Source: Ophiodon elongatus
Taxonomy: Eukaryota > Chordata > Actinopteri > Perciformes > Hexagrammidae
NCBI GenBank assembly: GCA_016806645.1
Contig: JACSYO010001674.1
Location: 3,893,501-3,957,500 of the forward strand
Direction of reading: 5' to 3'
Length of the DNA: 64,000 nucleotides
Shown here: positions 25,125 to 38,951 of the stretch, piece by piece
Layout of the letters: every line of letters starts with the position of its first letter
How positions within the stretch are numbered: position 1 is the stretch's first letter
The notes under the pieces: model-generated
The model's database searches: none
The model's input: only the letters and a program-made list of their open reading frames with translations
Told to the model about the DNA's origin: nothing
Made by a program: the position numbers and the translations under genes

Positions 25125-28100
25125 CCAGGAGCAGCTGCTGTGACTGCATCTGCGCTGCCTGCATGTCTCAGACAGGCAGGGGATGCAGCAAACCTCTGCC
25201 CTGAGCACAGAGGCTGTTAGCTGTACCCAGCGGGGAGAAGAACCAGGTGGGCTGGGGTGGGAGCGGAGGAATGGGGGGTGTGGGGGGAAGAGGCACCTGC
25301 CTCAGGAAGGAGCTAGCTTAACCTGCACTGTGGTCCTGCAGTGAACCTCGCTTCAGAGTGAAGAGTCTCACCTGCCGTGTGTCGGAATCGAACCTGGATT
25401 TACTGCTTTGAGAGATGAGAAGCACGTTCGCTGGCGGAGCCGCGCATCCAGCAGCCTGCTGAGGAGTGTGAATGCTGGGCAGCACTGGCACCACCAAGGA
25501 CACCGAGCTTTTTCCCACTGGCAGACCGCTTACCAGGAGCTTTATCAAGGAATCTATATTTGGATTTTATGATGAATTGAGGAGTTTGGAATCGGCACAC
25601 TGGAAATCCTAAGCCAACGTTCCTTTTTTTTTTTTTTTTTTCATTTTTGATGTAGGATTTACAATATGTCTACCTGACCGTACTCCTTGTGGCTCTGGAG
25701 TCAAGGCGAAAAACGATTTAAGCAAATGTCTATTCCTTGATAAAAAAAAAAACAACAAAAAAAACAAAAAAAAACACAAGTACCTCAACAGTACTTTAGA
25801 ATGCTGCTTCCTTCATTATATGAGCCGTGTCCTAGCTCTCAAAGAGATTGACCAATGAAGCCATGGGACTCAGCCAGAGCTTTACAAGTATGTGTTGAAA
25901 ACCATGACAAATTTATTTTGGGGGAACTGAATATTTCTGTGTTACACCCTGATGGAGTAATTTCTGATGGTAAAAAAAATTGATGGGGATAGTTTTAGCA
26001 GGGTAAATAATGTGTGATGTATGAAAATGTCTGATTTAGTGATAGATGTTCCCATTTTCCCCTGAAATTGATTTAGTCTCCTGACGTTTCAGAATTGTTA
26101 TGTCTTTGGACTAGCTATAGGCACTTGTTCTTACACTCGCTCATCTGCTCACTAAAGGAATGTTTAGTGAACCCGGTTTGTTGGAAGATGCCATAGTGGC
26201 TCAGTCCAACATAACTAACAATACCAAGCTTCAGATGGGCTTCCTTCCCTGCACTACCTCCACCCTCGCCTGACATTTTCAGTCAGTCACACTAACACCA
26301 GTGGGTGTATATTAGCCTAGTCAGTCCCCTGCAGGGCTTGAGCTGGGCCTGCAGCACTTCCTTCCCTCCTCCTGTGTTTGAGTTAGCTGGGCCCCCACCC
26401 GTACCTTGGGAGCCCCTCACCCCCGGCCTGGACCCTGTCTCCCCCCCACCCCGCCTGGTGCTGCTGCACTCGGCTCTGCCTCTGCTGGCCGAGGATGATG
26501 TGGCAATGCCATGTGTCGTCCTCTGAGTGCCGCTGCTACCGGCTGAACGGCTTCTCCCTGCTGAAGCGCTTCCCTCTCTCGGCAGATGGGGCCTGTGGTA
26601 AAGCCCTGGACCAGCCGGTCGGAGAGTGGCTGGAGCACGTGGGGCTGCCGCAGTACGAGAGCAAGTTCCTGCTCAATGGCTTCGATGACCTACGATTCAT
26701 GGTGAGTCACCTGCAGCACGTCATCTCAGGGGTCGGTTCCACTTTACATCACTCTGTTTCTCCCCGTGTCAACCTAGCTGCATTTGTCTTTTTTATGTCA
26801 CCACTCTGCTCTCTCACCCTCGGCCTGTCTGTCAGTAGCTCCACTCAACCCCCACCCTCCCCACCCCGCTCTCTCCTCTCTCCCTTTCCCACTCACCCCT
26901 GCACCGTTTCTCCTCCTTCCACCTCTCCGCTCTCCCCGCACATAACTCCTCTTCACCCCGTGTGCAATGCATGACCCTGCTAAGATTTATGGACCCACAC
27001 TGAATCCCTTGAAAGAATATGGGCTGTCGCCAACGGAAAGATAAATGACAAGCAAAACCCATTAACTTTTCCCCCAACATTCCCTCTTATACACTGTACA
27101 ATTCTAAAGCCACCTCCTCCACCTTATATTGAATCTTCTTATTTACGGTCAGTGGACTTGACCTTTTGGGTAGAAACAATCAGATAACCTGCACAAACAA
27201 TCCTCGGTCTAAACACACTGTAGTTGCATGGTTGCTTTGCCAAATATCACTAAATCCTGGACCCATTATGCTCTGCTTGTGGTGCTTATGAGGCGGGCTT
27301 GCAATAATTGCACAATGTAGGATTAGACTGCAACAGCATGCTAAATTAGTTTTTTATATACTGTATACTCGCTGGGTTTAAGCGCTTAATTACACATGTT
27401 TGCATGCAGACATTTATTTTGGTAACAAATGTATTATTTCACTAGTAAGTAAGTTATTAACAGCTACACGATTCGTCAACTGCGATGTTTCTAAAACATG
27501 ATTAGACAGTTTCTGGAAATCCGCAATACCCTTTTGGATGAATGTTTTGCATTTTTAAAACGCCTCCATCGGATTACATATTGATAAATTCATTCAGCTG
27601 CAACTCGAAAGACGTCCACATTCTGACTGAAAGCATTATCATGTTTACTGTAGAAAACATTGCATTGAGGAAACTTGATATTCAGCTGGTGATGATTCTA
27701 GAAAACACCACGACGTTTTCTATCCCCGGGTCCATGTTAATCTGAAAAACCTGGCTGTACGCTGTAAATAGTCAGGTCCAAAGGGTAAACGCGGACATGT
27801 CTCATACCACAGAGCTGCATTAGCACTATGGGCTATATGTTACATCCGTTTGTCACAGCTGAGCTCACTTAAGTGAGACCAGTAAGCTCGGAGGGGAAGT
27901 GGTTGTATTCATAAAGCGTTGCAGTTTGAGGACTGCTGCTCTCCAAGGCCTGAGATCACAACATACTGGAAGTCCTTATGAACATGTGATCACTCCTACT
28001 ATGATGTGCTGTGGAGATACAAGCTTGAGGCTCAGATTTCTATTTGTTCATGAGGTGACAACAATGTGTAGTAATAATATATGGTCATAGTAAAAGGAAT

Positions 28101-31100
28101 ACCGTAGGGGTGTGTGATATGGATTACAGCCAGAGCGATAAATCGTCCTGGCTAATAGAGCCACAGATGTTAGCCTGATGCAGATATATCGACATTGTGT
28201 TTATGTCAGACAATAAGCTGAAGGACATTGCACCGCATAAATGCCGAAGAAATGTTTGATATATTTCGATATGTTTGGAAACTGTGTCTTTATTACATAG
28301 TTTGTCCACGAGAGAACAGTTTTATTTTTCTCCTGGAAAATGTCCTGCTCACAGTGTGAAAAACTAATTAAAAGGATCGTTTTTTTTCTTGGGGTATTTA
28401 ATGCCTCTTTTTTCATAAGCAGACATGAGAGAGAGTGAGGGGACAGGAAATGAGGGGAGATGGATATAGATAGGAAATTGCATGGAACAAAGGAATGGAA
28501 CCAAGGATGTTGCGTTCATAATAAATGGTATCTTAACCCCTTGACAAACTGGACGCCCATGGATCCTTATCATAAATGTTATTGATATCGGTAGCGACCT
28601 CAAAAATCTGTTGGCCTTTTTAATGGATACAAACTTTTATCTTTAATGGTTGATAGAAATATTTCATCTCCTCGCGGTGTACGTTGTTATATTGCCCGAC
28701 ACGAGTTCACAGATGTCCTGATAGTAGTTAGAAAGAAAACGAAGCAACCTTCTCGTCTTGGTGGGTTGGAAGATTCCATGTTGATCAAGATGTCCGGGAC
28801 ATAATGCGATGAGGAAGATGGGTCATTAAGCATTCCTATGTTCATTTTCACGCCACGGCTAACGTGTCGGCTGGACTCGATGCATCAAGGAGATAAATCA
28901 TTAATTTCACGAGGCAAATTACCCGTGGATATTTACAAGGATGTGGCGGTTGAAAACAAGGGAAAGGTCAGAGTAGTCAGACAGACATTGTGAATGTTTA
29001 ATATTGTGCCCTTTTAGATTCTGCCAGACTTGCTTCAGTTGTGATCAATCTAACTGAGCGTGGGCATCAGGATTTGTTTGTGGGATTCATTGTCAGTCAA
29101 ATAATTCCACATAATTCATTATTTCCTTTTGTAGCGTTGTGTTCTGTTGCCCTGATGTCCAAACTGAAGTGGCAATGAGGCAAATTTTGTAGTGCGAAAT
29201 ATCTTAGAAGTTTCCCAGCATGCATTTACATTGCATCTTCCCTGCATTAATATTGCATCAGATTTTGCAGCCCTCTCATTCACAAACATCATAATGTAGA
29301 ACTAAACATACAGATTATAACACATAAATTAAGTCTTCTGTCTTTGACAAATTATTTTTACGCCAGCTGACTCTTGGAAAAAGTAACACAATTTGATTTT
29401 TAAAAAAACAATTCCCCCATGGTGCAGAGCAATTCCAATTCACTGTTGCATTAACTGAGTGCATTTAGTAAGATGAAGGACTTCTACCATGGCTACATCT
29501 GCAAGTCGAGTCAGATTAAATCAAACTACCGTTGCTCATAAGCTATGTAAGAACTGAACCATATATTCCTGTCACATGTTTCAAATGCAGCATGAAATAA
29601 TAAGTTTGCCGAGTCTCCCGAGGCATCATCAAACTTCAAACTGTGTTAATAAAAGTGGAGAATCTATTTTGGGCCTCCCTTACATCAGACCCGGCTTCAT
29701 TTTGACCTTTATTCTGGTGATCAGTGAGTAATCTCCAAACTGCACCCTGATACAGGCCTGTGAATACTGCTGCATCGTGCTCTGAAACCAATCCAGTAAG
29801 AGCAGATTGAGTAAAGACTACAGAACATTTTAACATTCTTGGCCAGGAAGAATCAATCTGCAGCAGTCCACAGGGGGAAAACGCTTAGCTCCACATTTTC
29901 AAGGTTCTCCATGTATCTTTATTCCCGCCTATAAACCGGAATAAGATGACAAAGCAGCTGGAGCTGCAAATATGAATAGCTACATGAAATAGACAATAAT
30001 CTGCTTGTCAGTCAAGATTTCAGGAGGTGGAAAATGATTATTGTTCATTGTTTCCGTGTCCTAAATTAAGGAATTGTTACAAACTGCAGCGAAATACTCT
30101 ATTTTCCTCTTGGACCGTTGAGTTCCCCTCAATGAAACACAGCAACAAAGGGATCCTGTAGATGCTGCTGCAGTTATGTAGGCTTTGTTCCTTCCGAGTC
30201 ACACCAGATCAGATTGATTACTCTTGGCATGCACAATTAATTTGACTTCATTGTCCTCCCACTCTACTGTTACTGCTTGTGTCAGAGATGTGCATATTCT
30301 ATGTGTGTGTGTGTATGTTATTAGCAAGTGTGTGTTTGCACAGCTACAACGCTGCCCTGGTAGTTACAGAGTAGAATGAGTCATGGCCTTTATTCTTACA
30401 AAGCTAATTGTCATATGCCAGTAGAGTGTCTTCAATATGTAAATACTGTATACCAGTTTGAGTGTGTGTGTGTGTGCAGACAATTAAATGACTGCACAGT
30501 GTAACAGATTACAGATTTATTTTCATGGATTCTACTACTGTATGTCCATTTTGTGTATTGTCTCTGTGCATGTGTACGTTTTTGTGCTCGTGTGTATCTG
30601 TTTATGTGTCTGCATGCATGTGTGTACGGGTTTGACTGTGTACGTGTGTGTGTGCGTGTGTGTGAATGTGTTTATTTGTGTGTGTCCCTTGTGTTTTTGC
30701 ACATGTAGGGAGGTAACGTGATGGAGGACCAGGATCTCAGAGACATTGGGATCACTGACCCAGGACACAGAAAGAAAATACTCCATGCGGCACGCAGCTT
30801 GCCCAAGGTACTTAATATCATACCTTAACCTCGGCACTGAGGTTAAGATCAAAATGTTATGTTGATAAAAAATAGTAGATAAGCAAACAAATAGATAATA
30901 CAGAAAAGGGAAGACATGTCTTATACTTGTGAATAAATACTGTGGTTCAACATAGTTGAAGTAAAAACCTTCCAATAAATTATTATTGGATTATGAGACA
31001 GTAAGGATTGGTCTACATTATACTATATAATAAAGGTTGAACAAGTGTTGTAGGTGAAAAAGTCAAAGTAGCAAAGTAAGGAAAACATTTATAATGTAGT

Positions 31101-34100
31101 CAAAGACAAAATGATGTGTCCAACACTGCACATGTGGATGGTTACAAAGGCTGTACTCAAGCAGAGCAGTGCTTTGAGCTAAAATGCTGACATCGGCATC
31201 GCTAACATACTCACAATGACGATGCTAACGTGTCATTTTTACCAAGTTCACCGTCTAAGGTTAGCTTGTTATAGCAAACAGCTGGTGGCGCTGGATGAAA
31301 AGTCAGGGCATCACCAAAGTCCCGAGCGTTTGTCCTCTGGGGCCCAAACCTCTGCCTGTTCACATTGCAGTCCCTTTAGCCACACAGCTAGCATGCTAAA
31401 AACAGGTAGAGTTATATCCACAACTGGAAAAGAAATATATAGATACTGTACATTTCTATTTGAAGCCATTTTCTCAGTACGAAAAGTTGCAGTACTTGTT
31501 CCCTTCCTTGTGTTTCCCCTTCACTCTAGGTAAAAGCACTGGGCTGTGATGGCAGCACATCTCTTGTCTCCTGGCTGGACGGCCTCGGCCTACATGAATA
31601 TCTGCCCAACTTTCTGTCAAGTGGCTACCGCACACTGGAGTGTGTTAAGAACCTGTGGGAGCTGGAGATTGTCAATGTAAGAAGTCATCACTTACATTTA
31701 TCTAGTGCGGTTTCAATTTGTATGAGTAGGAAATTCTTCTGTGTCTTACGCGCTTACAAAGAGACACGAGTGTTGATGGACTCACGTCTTTTGACATTCT
31801 GGACCGGTTCTCACAGAATGGTCCCCTTAATCACAGAACAACCTTGATTTATGGTTAATGTTTGAGGTTAAGACACACTTTGAAATGCAATGTTGAAATA
31901 ACAGAGTGCTCGATGATTGAAGCATTTGCATAAAACTATAGCAGAAACATTTTCAATATCACTGAGTAATTAGAAGTTAACTATGCGATAAGACGTAAAT
32001 TAAGGAGCAATATGGCGACTGATGACAGGGAAGTATATCATTTGGTTTAATCGTTATGGAAATACTGTTACGTTTTATGATAATTTGTAATTACAAATGA
32101 GGACTAATTTCTTTTTGGCTGAAAGCTGTGGGTGTCGTGGAGAAACACATGTACCGATTTGGTTGAACATGCGTGGCAACTGTCGATCCGTCTCTGTTTG
32201 TACGTACCTCTGTGTTAAGACGACAGCAGAAGATACAGCTGAGGGTTTTGCGAGATAATTAGCGATAGGAAAAAAAAAATCATCATCCTCTACAGTAAAA
32301 TTACGTTTCCCGTGACTTTTGTCTTTAATCGTTAATCTCGGAATATTTTACTTTGTCTCTCTTCAAAACATTATTCAAAAGAACCAATCCGAGAAGGTTA
32401 AGTCCATTTTGTTTCCTTTATCAGCTGTAACCGTCATGTTAGAGCAGTGCGGAGAGGCGGCTGTGAGCTAACCGGTGGTGCACGCTCACATGCACTAACG
32501 TGCACTGAAAGCATGCACGGCCGACCCGGTCATGTCAAGAAGGCAAGGAGCTGGCATAACAACACACATAGAGGGAGAGAGGCTTTAATGATCTGCTTAG
32601 GTAGACATTACTCCACTGTAGCTTTACACTGATAATAGTTGATTGCTGCTATATTATTGTTCAGAATGTTAAATACAGCTCCTTTAAGCTATTAGCGAAA
32701 TTAAATTTGCAGTGCCAGGGAATACACACAGAACAACCACCAAGCATTTAAAACCATTCATTACATGCAACACCATTACACAGTCTCTATCACACTGACA
32801 ATTATGCAGACAAATCTGCCAGTGAACATCAACATATTGATACCAGCACATTAATCCACTGCAACTATAAAATTACAATTAATTACAATTTTGAAAACCT
32901 GAATCACGGTTATAAAATGACTGGTTGCTCAATATTCATTTTTGTTCTGTGCACCATGGAAAAAAAGAATGAAAGTCCTATGCTTGATGGCCGTAAATGG
33001 AAAAAGCAGTTTGTGCATATACACAAAGACAGTGGTGGCAGAATGGAAGAAATCAGCAACAGCAGCAGCAGCAGGAATGCAGCAGCCGCACATACTGTAT
33101 ATGCAGTGGGCGAGGGATGGTGTCCAGCCGACTGCGATGCAGTACAGAAAAGATGGGTGTGAGCGCGTCGCACAATGCTTCAGTGTGCAGAAAATGCCTG
33201 TGAGCATCTTGCCAGGAATCACTTTGCCCATTACATTTCTTTCATCCTCTTCAGCATCTTAGTATCAACCGTCAATTTGATCTACGAGCTGGTTTTTCAT
33301 TCCCAGATAATCCCAAGGCTCTTTTTACTAATAAAATGCTCTCTTATTTCACACACCTCATGCATACTGGTCTCACTTGGATTTTATATGTGAGAATAAG
33401 GAAAACGGCATTAGAAAGCCAGACTATAGACCAGTTGCCTCAACTGCCTCTGACTCTCACTGAATAAATAATAGAAGCCTCCAGACAAAGAGCCATATGA
33501 GCCAGTTGTGGAATATTTTGTACCAGCGACATAATTGCAAACGTAACATTAATCACTCGACGTCCACCTTTGCTGGATGATCATGAATGTTAATAGTCAA
33601 TTATGCAAATAGACAGTATGAAGATAATGAGTTTTGACTACATAAAATTAACCTATGGTTCCTCCTCTGAGGGTTTTAGCTAAACAAGCAGATATGGCAT
33701 TTGTAAAAGGTTTAAAGAGACAGCGATACTGTGGATAGACGAGTGTCAGGTGAACTTGAGGTGTTAAAATACTGACAATTTAAAAAGAAATGTAATATGT
33801 GTGAAAATGAGTGGATCTGCGTCACACAGTTATTTGAAAGTCGCCCCGGTTATTTGGCGTATTACCTCGTCATCGTCCCCATGAATCGCCAAATTCTTCT
33901 CTGTTATTTAAGCACTACGTCCAAAAATGGATTGTGAATTATGGAGTGTCCCAGGAAGGAGACAGTGCTGTACTTGAAGCTTACGGCAAAACAGATTGAG
34001 GCTGAATTATTGACGAGAGTCATTTCTGTTTGCCTGCGGAGGCCTGCCAGTGAGGGATGCATGCCACCAATTCCGTGTCAGTGTATTTTGGATAAATCTC

Positions 34101-37100
34101 TATTAGCATAGTCTAGATAAATTCTTGTGTTTGCAATATTGATGTGACAATGCACTTGAAAGTCTGTCTGTTATTGGGCCCTGGTGTTGTCCTCTCTAGG
34201 TTATTAAGATTAGCGCCCTGGGCCACAGGAAGAGGATCATTGCCTCTCTCGCAGAGAGACCCTACGAAGAGGCTCCATCAAAGTCCCGTCGTCTGTCCCC
34301 GATTATGGTAAGTAAGACCTGAGATGTAGAAATTGATACAGTTCACAGAATGATGTGGTCTTCGTTGCGAGCACCGACTTGATCCGCTCTGCTCTACAAT
34401 CCACAAAAACACAACACAGTCTAAGGAAAACATTTTGTTATCTAAAACACCTTGCAGCAATGTGAATCAGCTATTTAACCATCGAAGTGCAGAAACACAC
34501 TGCCAACCCTAATTTGGTTAATAGATTGGGTGGGCTCAATATGCCCAATTAGAAGGGCTGTTCCGCTTCTGGCCTCAATATAACCCATATTTAGTGTCAG
34601 TGATGACTTTAAAAGGTACAAGAAATGTTTTTAATTGAAATGGGTTTGTTTCGGTATTGTTGTTATAGTGCTCTATATTTTAATAGAGATGGATGATTAC
34701 ACCCTTTTACTTTTCTCATTGAACAACAATCAAAACGGAGCTTAGGATGAAAGTTAAGCAGCATTGCTCGACAAGCTTTATTTCTATGCCAACTTCATTT
34801 TGTGAGAAAATGGATCTTTTTTTTTTTTTTTTTGCAGCTGCGGATATCTAATTTTGGAATGAGATTCTTCAATATCATTATGTTCACAACAGTTAAATAC
34901 TCGGGGCTGATTTCCCAGGCAGATTAAAACCGGGCTGAAAAGAACTGAGAATCTCCATGGAAGAGGCTCTTTTGTGGAGGATTAAGCTTGGATGTAGATC
35001 AGGGGAAACCAGCCCGTGTAGACAGTGCTGTCAAATCATTAATCTGTGCTGTGTGTGTGTGTGTGTGTGATGTGTTTGTACTCTTTTGTGTGACCGGGTG
35101 TGTTTCGGCAGTTCCATGACCTCCTGTCCCAGACCACGTCGCCCCTCAGTCAGATGGACCCTTACACCAGTCGCTCCATGGACATGCTCCTGCCCTTGAC
35201 CGAGTCCGACCGGAGGCGGAGAGGAGGCGACCAAGACTGTAGTGTTTCTCTGCGTTCGTATAGTGAGAGGCCGCGCTCTGTAGTGAGTTTCACCTTATTT
35301 CACTTTTATATCGTCTTCTGGGAAACCATCAAACGGTACTTTGAGTGAGCGACTAGCTGAATAATAGAGGAGGAGGAGGAGGAAGAGGAGGAGGATGCTG
35401 CACAAAGTTAGATGTGTCAGGGTGTCTTGTGACATGTTGTTACTGGAGTTGTAGTCACATTTTCAGACGCAGAGCTGAATTAAACCCAAACTAAACCTAC
35501 TGGTTGAGTTAAATGTCAGTGGGCAGACCCACATAATCACAACAATATTAGACTGTAACCAGAGGGACATTTCAGTGACAGTTAAAAGACGACAAAACTG
35601 AATTATTGGCCTGCCATACCTTCTATTTTTCAAACATAATATAGCTGTTCGCATAATCGTTTCAGCTGCTGTAGCACATTAAATCTCCATCATGAATGTT
35701 ATGAAAATCAACTTCAAGTTAACAAGCTAACTTTTTTCTTAAAGCACTGTGGTCTTAAAGCTCCACCCAGCCTATTTGAACTCACCCTTTAAGATCATTG
35801 GTCTCCTGAGTAGCTCTGATTTTTAGAAATATTTGATGAGGGAAAAATTCAATGCAGCCTCTTCATTCACTGACAAGAATTTGGTCCCTGAATTCCTTGG
35901 TTTCGCCTTTTAAGAAATTTAACCAAGAATAGCTCAATGATCAAATGTACCTTTTGCTAAAGGTCATACGATGACACATGCGTTAATGTTGCATGCCTCG
36001 TTTCTGACTCACCGAGGTCAAAGAGAAAACGTCCACAGATAAGAGAAACGTTGAACAACTGCACAGCTCAGGATCAATCCATCCCTTTTCTCTAATTCTT
36101 ATCCAATTCAGGGTCACGCGCAGCTGGAGCCGATCCCCGCTGACGTAGGGCGAAGGCCCGCTCGGGATCCGTTATATTTAAAATCAATACTTTTCATTTT
36201 CCTAAATTCTTAGTGGATTATTGTCAGTAGTATGTTTGACTCTGACAGGTGATTTACGAAAGAGCTTAGCCCAGCCAACACTGACCTAAAGGCCCAACCA
36301 CGTGTATGAATATTTATGCTCATACCAGCAGATCAAAGAGGACTTACATTAAAGTGCTGACCCACCAGTTGCCTTCATACTAACATTCCAGCAATCAAAA
36401 GTCGAATATGCACAAATACTATGTCTCGTGTGCATATGTGAAGAAAAGTATCCCGGCCCTACAAACTTGGAGGATTTCGATTGCCATTTTAGAAGAAATT
36501 AATATGTTTCATGTCACAATGTAAGCTGTGTTTTTTCCTTTTGCATCTCTGCAGGACCGACAGAGTGAACGACACAAAGACTCTCGTTTAAACCTCCGGC
36601 CGCCGAGCCAGTCTGCCACCTACGCCACGGTGTCCGCCTGGCATCACCAGCCCGAGAAGCTCATCCTGGACTCCTGCGGGTACGAGGCAACCGTAAGTCA
36701 CTTTTTACTGTCTTTAGCATAGAAGCAGACATGCGTCGTTTTTCTATCAGAATTCCCTACTGCTCCATGAAATAGATTGACAGGGATTTTTGATTGAACT
36801 GACTGTTTCCAACCTGTACTGTAGTTGACATGTCGCGTGTGTTTTGATTCTCTCCTAGTACCTAGGATCAATGATAATCAGGGATCTACGAGGGATCGAG
36901 TCCACACAAGAGGCCTGTGCTAAAATTAGGGTAAGTATTTCTTCAAAGCTCTGACAATATTTTTCTTCTAATTTCATTTGCTTTGACATTTTGAAGAACA
37001 ACTACTCAAAAATGTTGCACTGATTAAAAAAAAAAAAAAAGAAAAAAAAGAAAATCAATGATGAAAATGAAATTACAAGAGTGACAGAAGAAACATGATA

Positions 37101-38911
37101 ACTAAAACTATTTCTGTTATTACATTTATAGTGGATGCACCATTGTGCTTTGTCGTACTAGATCTCACCTATTTTATTGTGTCCTTTGCAGAAATCAAAG
37201 GATTCCAGAAAGGGTCCAGTTGTCATACTGTCAATTACCTACAGAGGGGTCAAGTTCATTGATGCAGCCACAAAGGTAATGGGAAGTATGTTTGTGTGTA
37301 TTGATCTGTCCAACCCAAACATTGCAGTGGACTCTCTCGGCCTCCATTAGGGGTTGATTTCCTGTAAGTACTCACTTCCTCCCTTTCTCCATTAGACGAT
37401 AGTTGCGGAGCATGAGATCAGGAACATCTCTTGCGCCGCCCAAGACCCAGATGACCTCTGCACTTTTGCTTACATTACCAAGGATCTGAAGAGTGGCCAC
37501 CACTTCTGCCATGTCTTCAGCACTGTAGAAGTGGTGAGTAACACAACTCTACCTTGTTATATATATATACAGTACATCCTGTATACGACATTGAGGAAAC
37601 CCTTACGTCTTCATATTGTTCTTGAGCTTTTTGTAAATTCACCATTGAATAATTTAGACAAACAAAGTGTCATTTGTGGGATGTCCAGCATCCCGCCGTT
37701 ACAACTGTTTGCAGCGTCGTATGGACATTATTTTCTTGATTGACTCGTCGAGTGTCTTGATTGAAGGTCCTCTCCCGCTATGCATGGCATTTCCACGTAC
37801 AGGCACAGATTATGTTGCAATTAGTGTCTCGGCTTCCGTAAAGGTCAAAGACGTTCTTTTCTCTTTGGCAGATGGACGACTGTGGCGTTTCAGATACCTG
37901 CAGCGACACAGTTTTAACTGAATTGTGCTCATCAAAGTTTAAAAAATGTTGAGCCTTATTTATTTGTGTTCAGCGCGACGGCTCCATGTTGTGTAAAGAA
38001 TGGCTTTTGCTTTTCTCTCGAAAGATATTCATGATATTCAAACAAGAGCCGATGAGAAATTATACAAAGCAATTATCCGAACAATGTGAAGAGCAGCGCT
38101 TTTGTGTGCAATGCAAGGTTTTTTTGTGTGCTGTGCAACACATTGTTGAAAACCAATAAAATGACTGTAATTCTAAACAAATATTGAAACGGTTATAAGT
38201 GATTAAATGTAACACAGTCGATTTTGTTAAAATGGTTTTAAAGAACTAATACTAAATGTTTAGTCATGTTTGGGAAAGTGTTCTGCTTTTACTAAAGGTC
38301 GTTAGGGAAATGAAATGGTCACGCACACAAGCAAAGGGCACATAAACTGTATCTCTTAAGGTTAATGTGAAGTCAGTTTAGATGTATTGTCAAACCAAAA
38401 GAAAACCACCATTATATCAGTTTGCAGCAGCTAAAATGCCAGCTGTTTGACTTTTACTTTTATTTATTACCAAGACCTTACTTCGTGTTCAGTGTCTCCT
38501 GGTTTCAATACCCTTTAAAAAAAGGAATGTTTTTCTTTCATTCACATAGACACAGACCTACGAGATCATCCTAACGCTGGGACAGGCATTTGAGGTGGCC
38601 TATCAGATGGCAATGCAGGCCAGGGCGAGACACTATGTCCCGCCCACATCTCTGAGCTCAGAGGTCATAGAGACCAAAGCCAGCCGTCCCGTATCTCAGT
38701 CGTGGAGCAGCATGCGGAGATCAGCAGTGAGTACCACCCTACAACTCTTTATTAAAAAAAAATGTTGAACACGTGTTATCTGGGAGCGTGTGTGAGTGTT
38801 AAATTTGTTCTACTTGTTAAAATCATAATTCAGAAAAAGTACAAAGACCTCGTGACCGACTTTTTCCCCGCCACTGAATCCCCAATGGGCCACCTACAAA
38901 AGGAAGATCTG

Positions 38912-38951
<40 letters not shown>

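Larger units (their letters stand above)
20188..26585 (+). other. anks1a: anks1a intron with internal promoter region (6.4 kb)
   Basis: Holds a degenerate repeat near 21530-21670, a (TCTTC)n tract (24023-24182), a polypurine stretch (24520-24920) and the candidate alternative first exons ending 25887 and containing 26495. Confidence 0.7.

Noticed and set aside
30488..30721. Val/Cys-rich plus-strand frame overlapping the SAM1 exon
   Set aside because: Out of frame with anks1a and derived from TG-rich DNA.
33055..33170. CAG-repeat frames on both strands
   Set aside because: Short trinucleotide run producing overlapping frames in all phases; no splice support.
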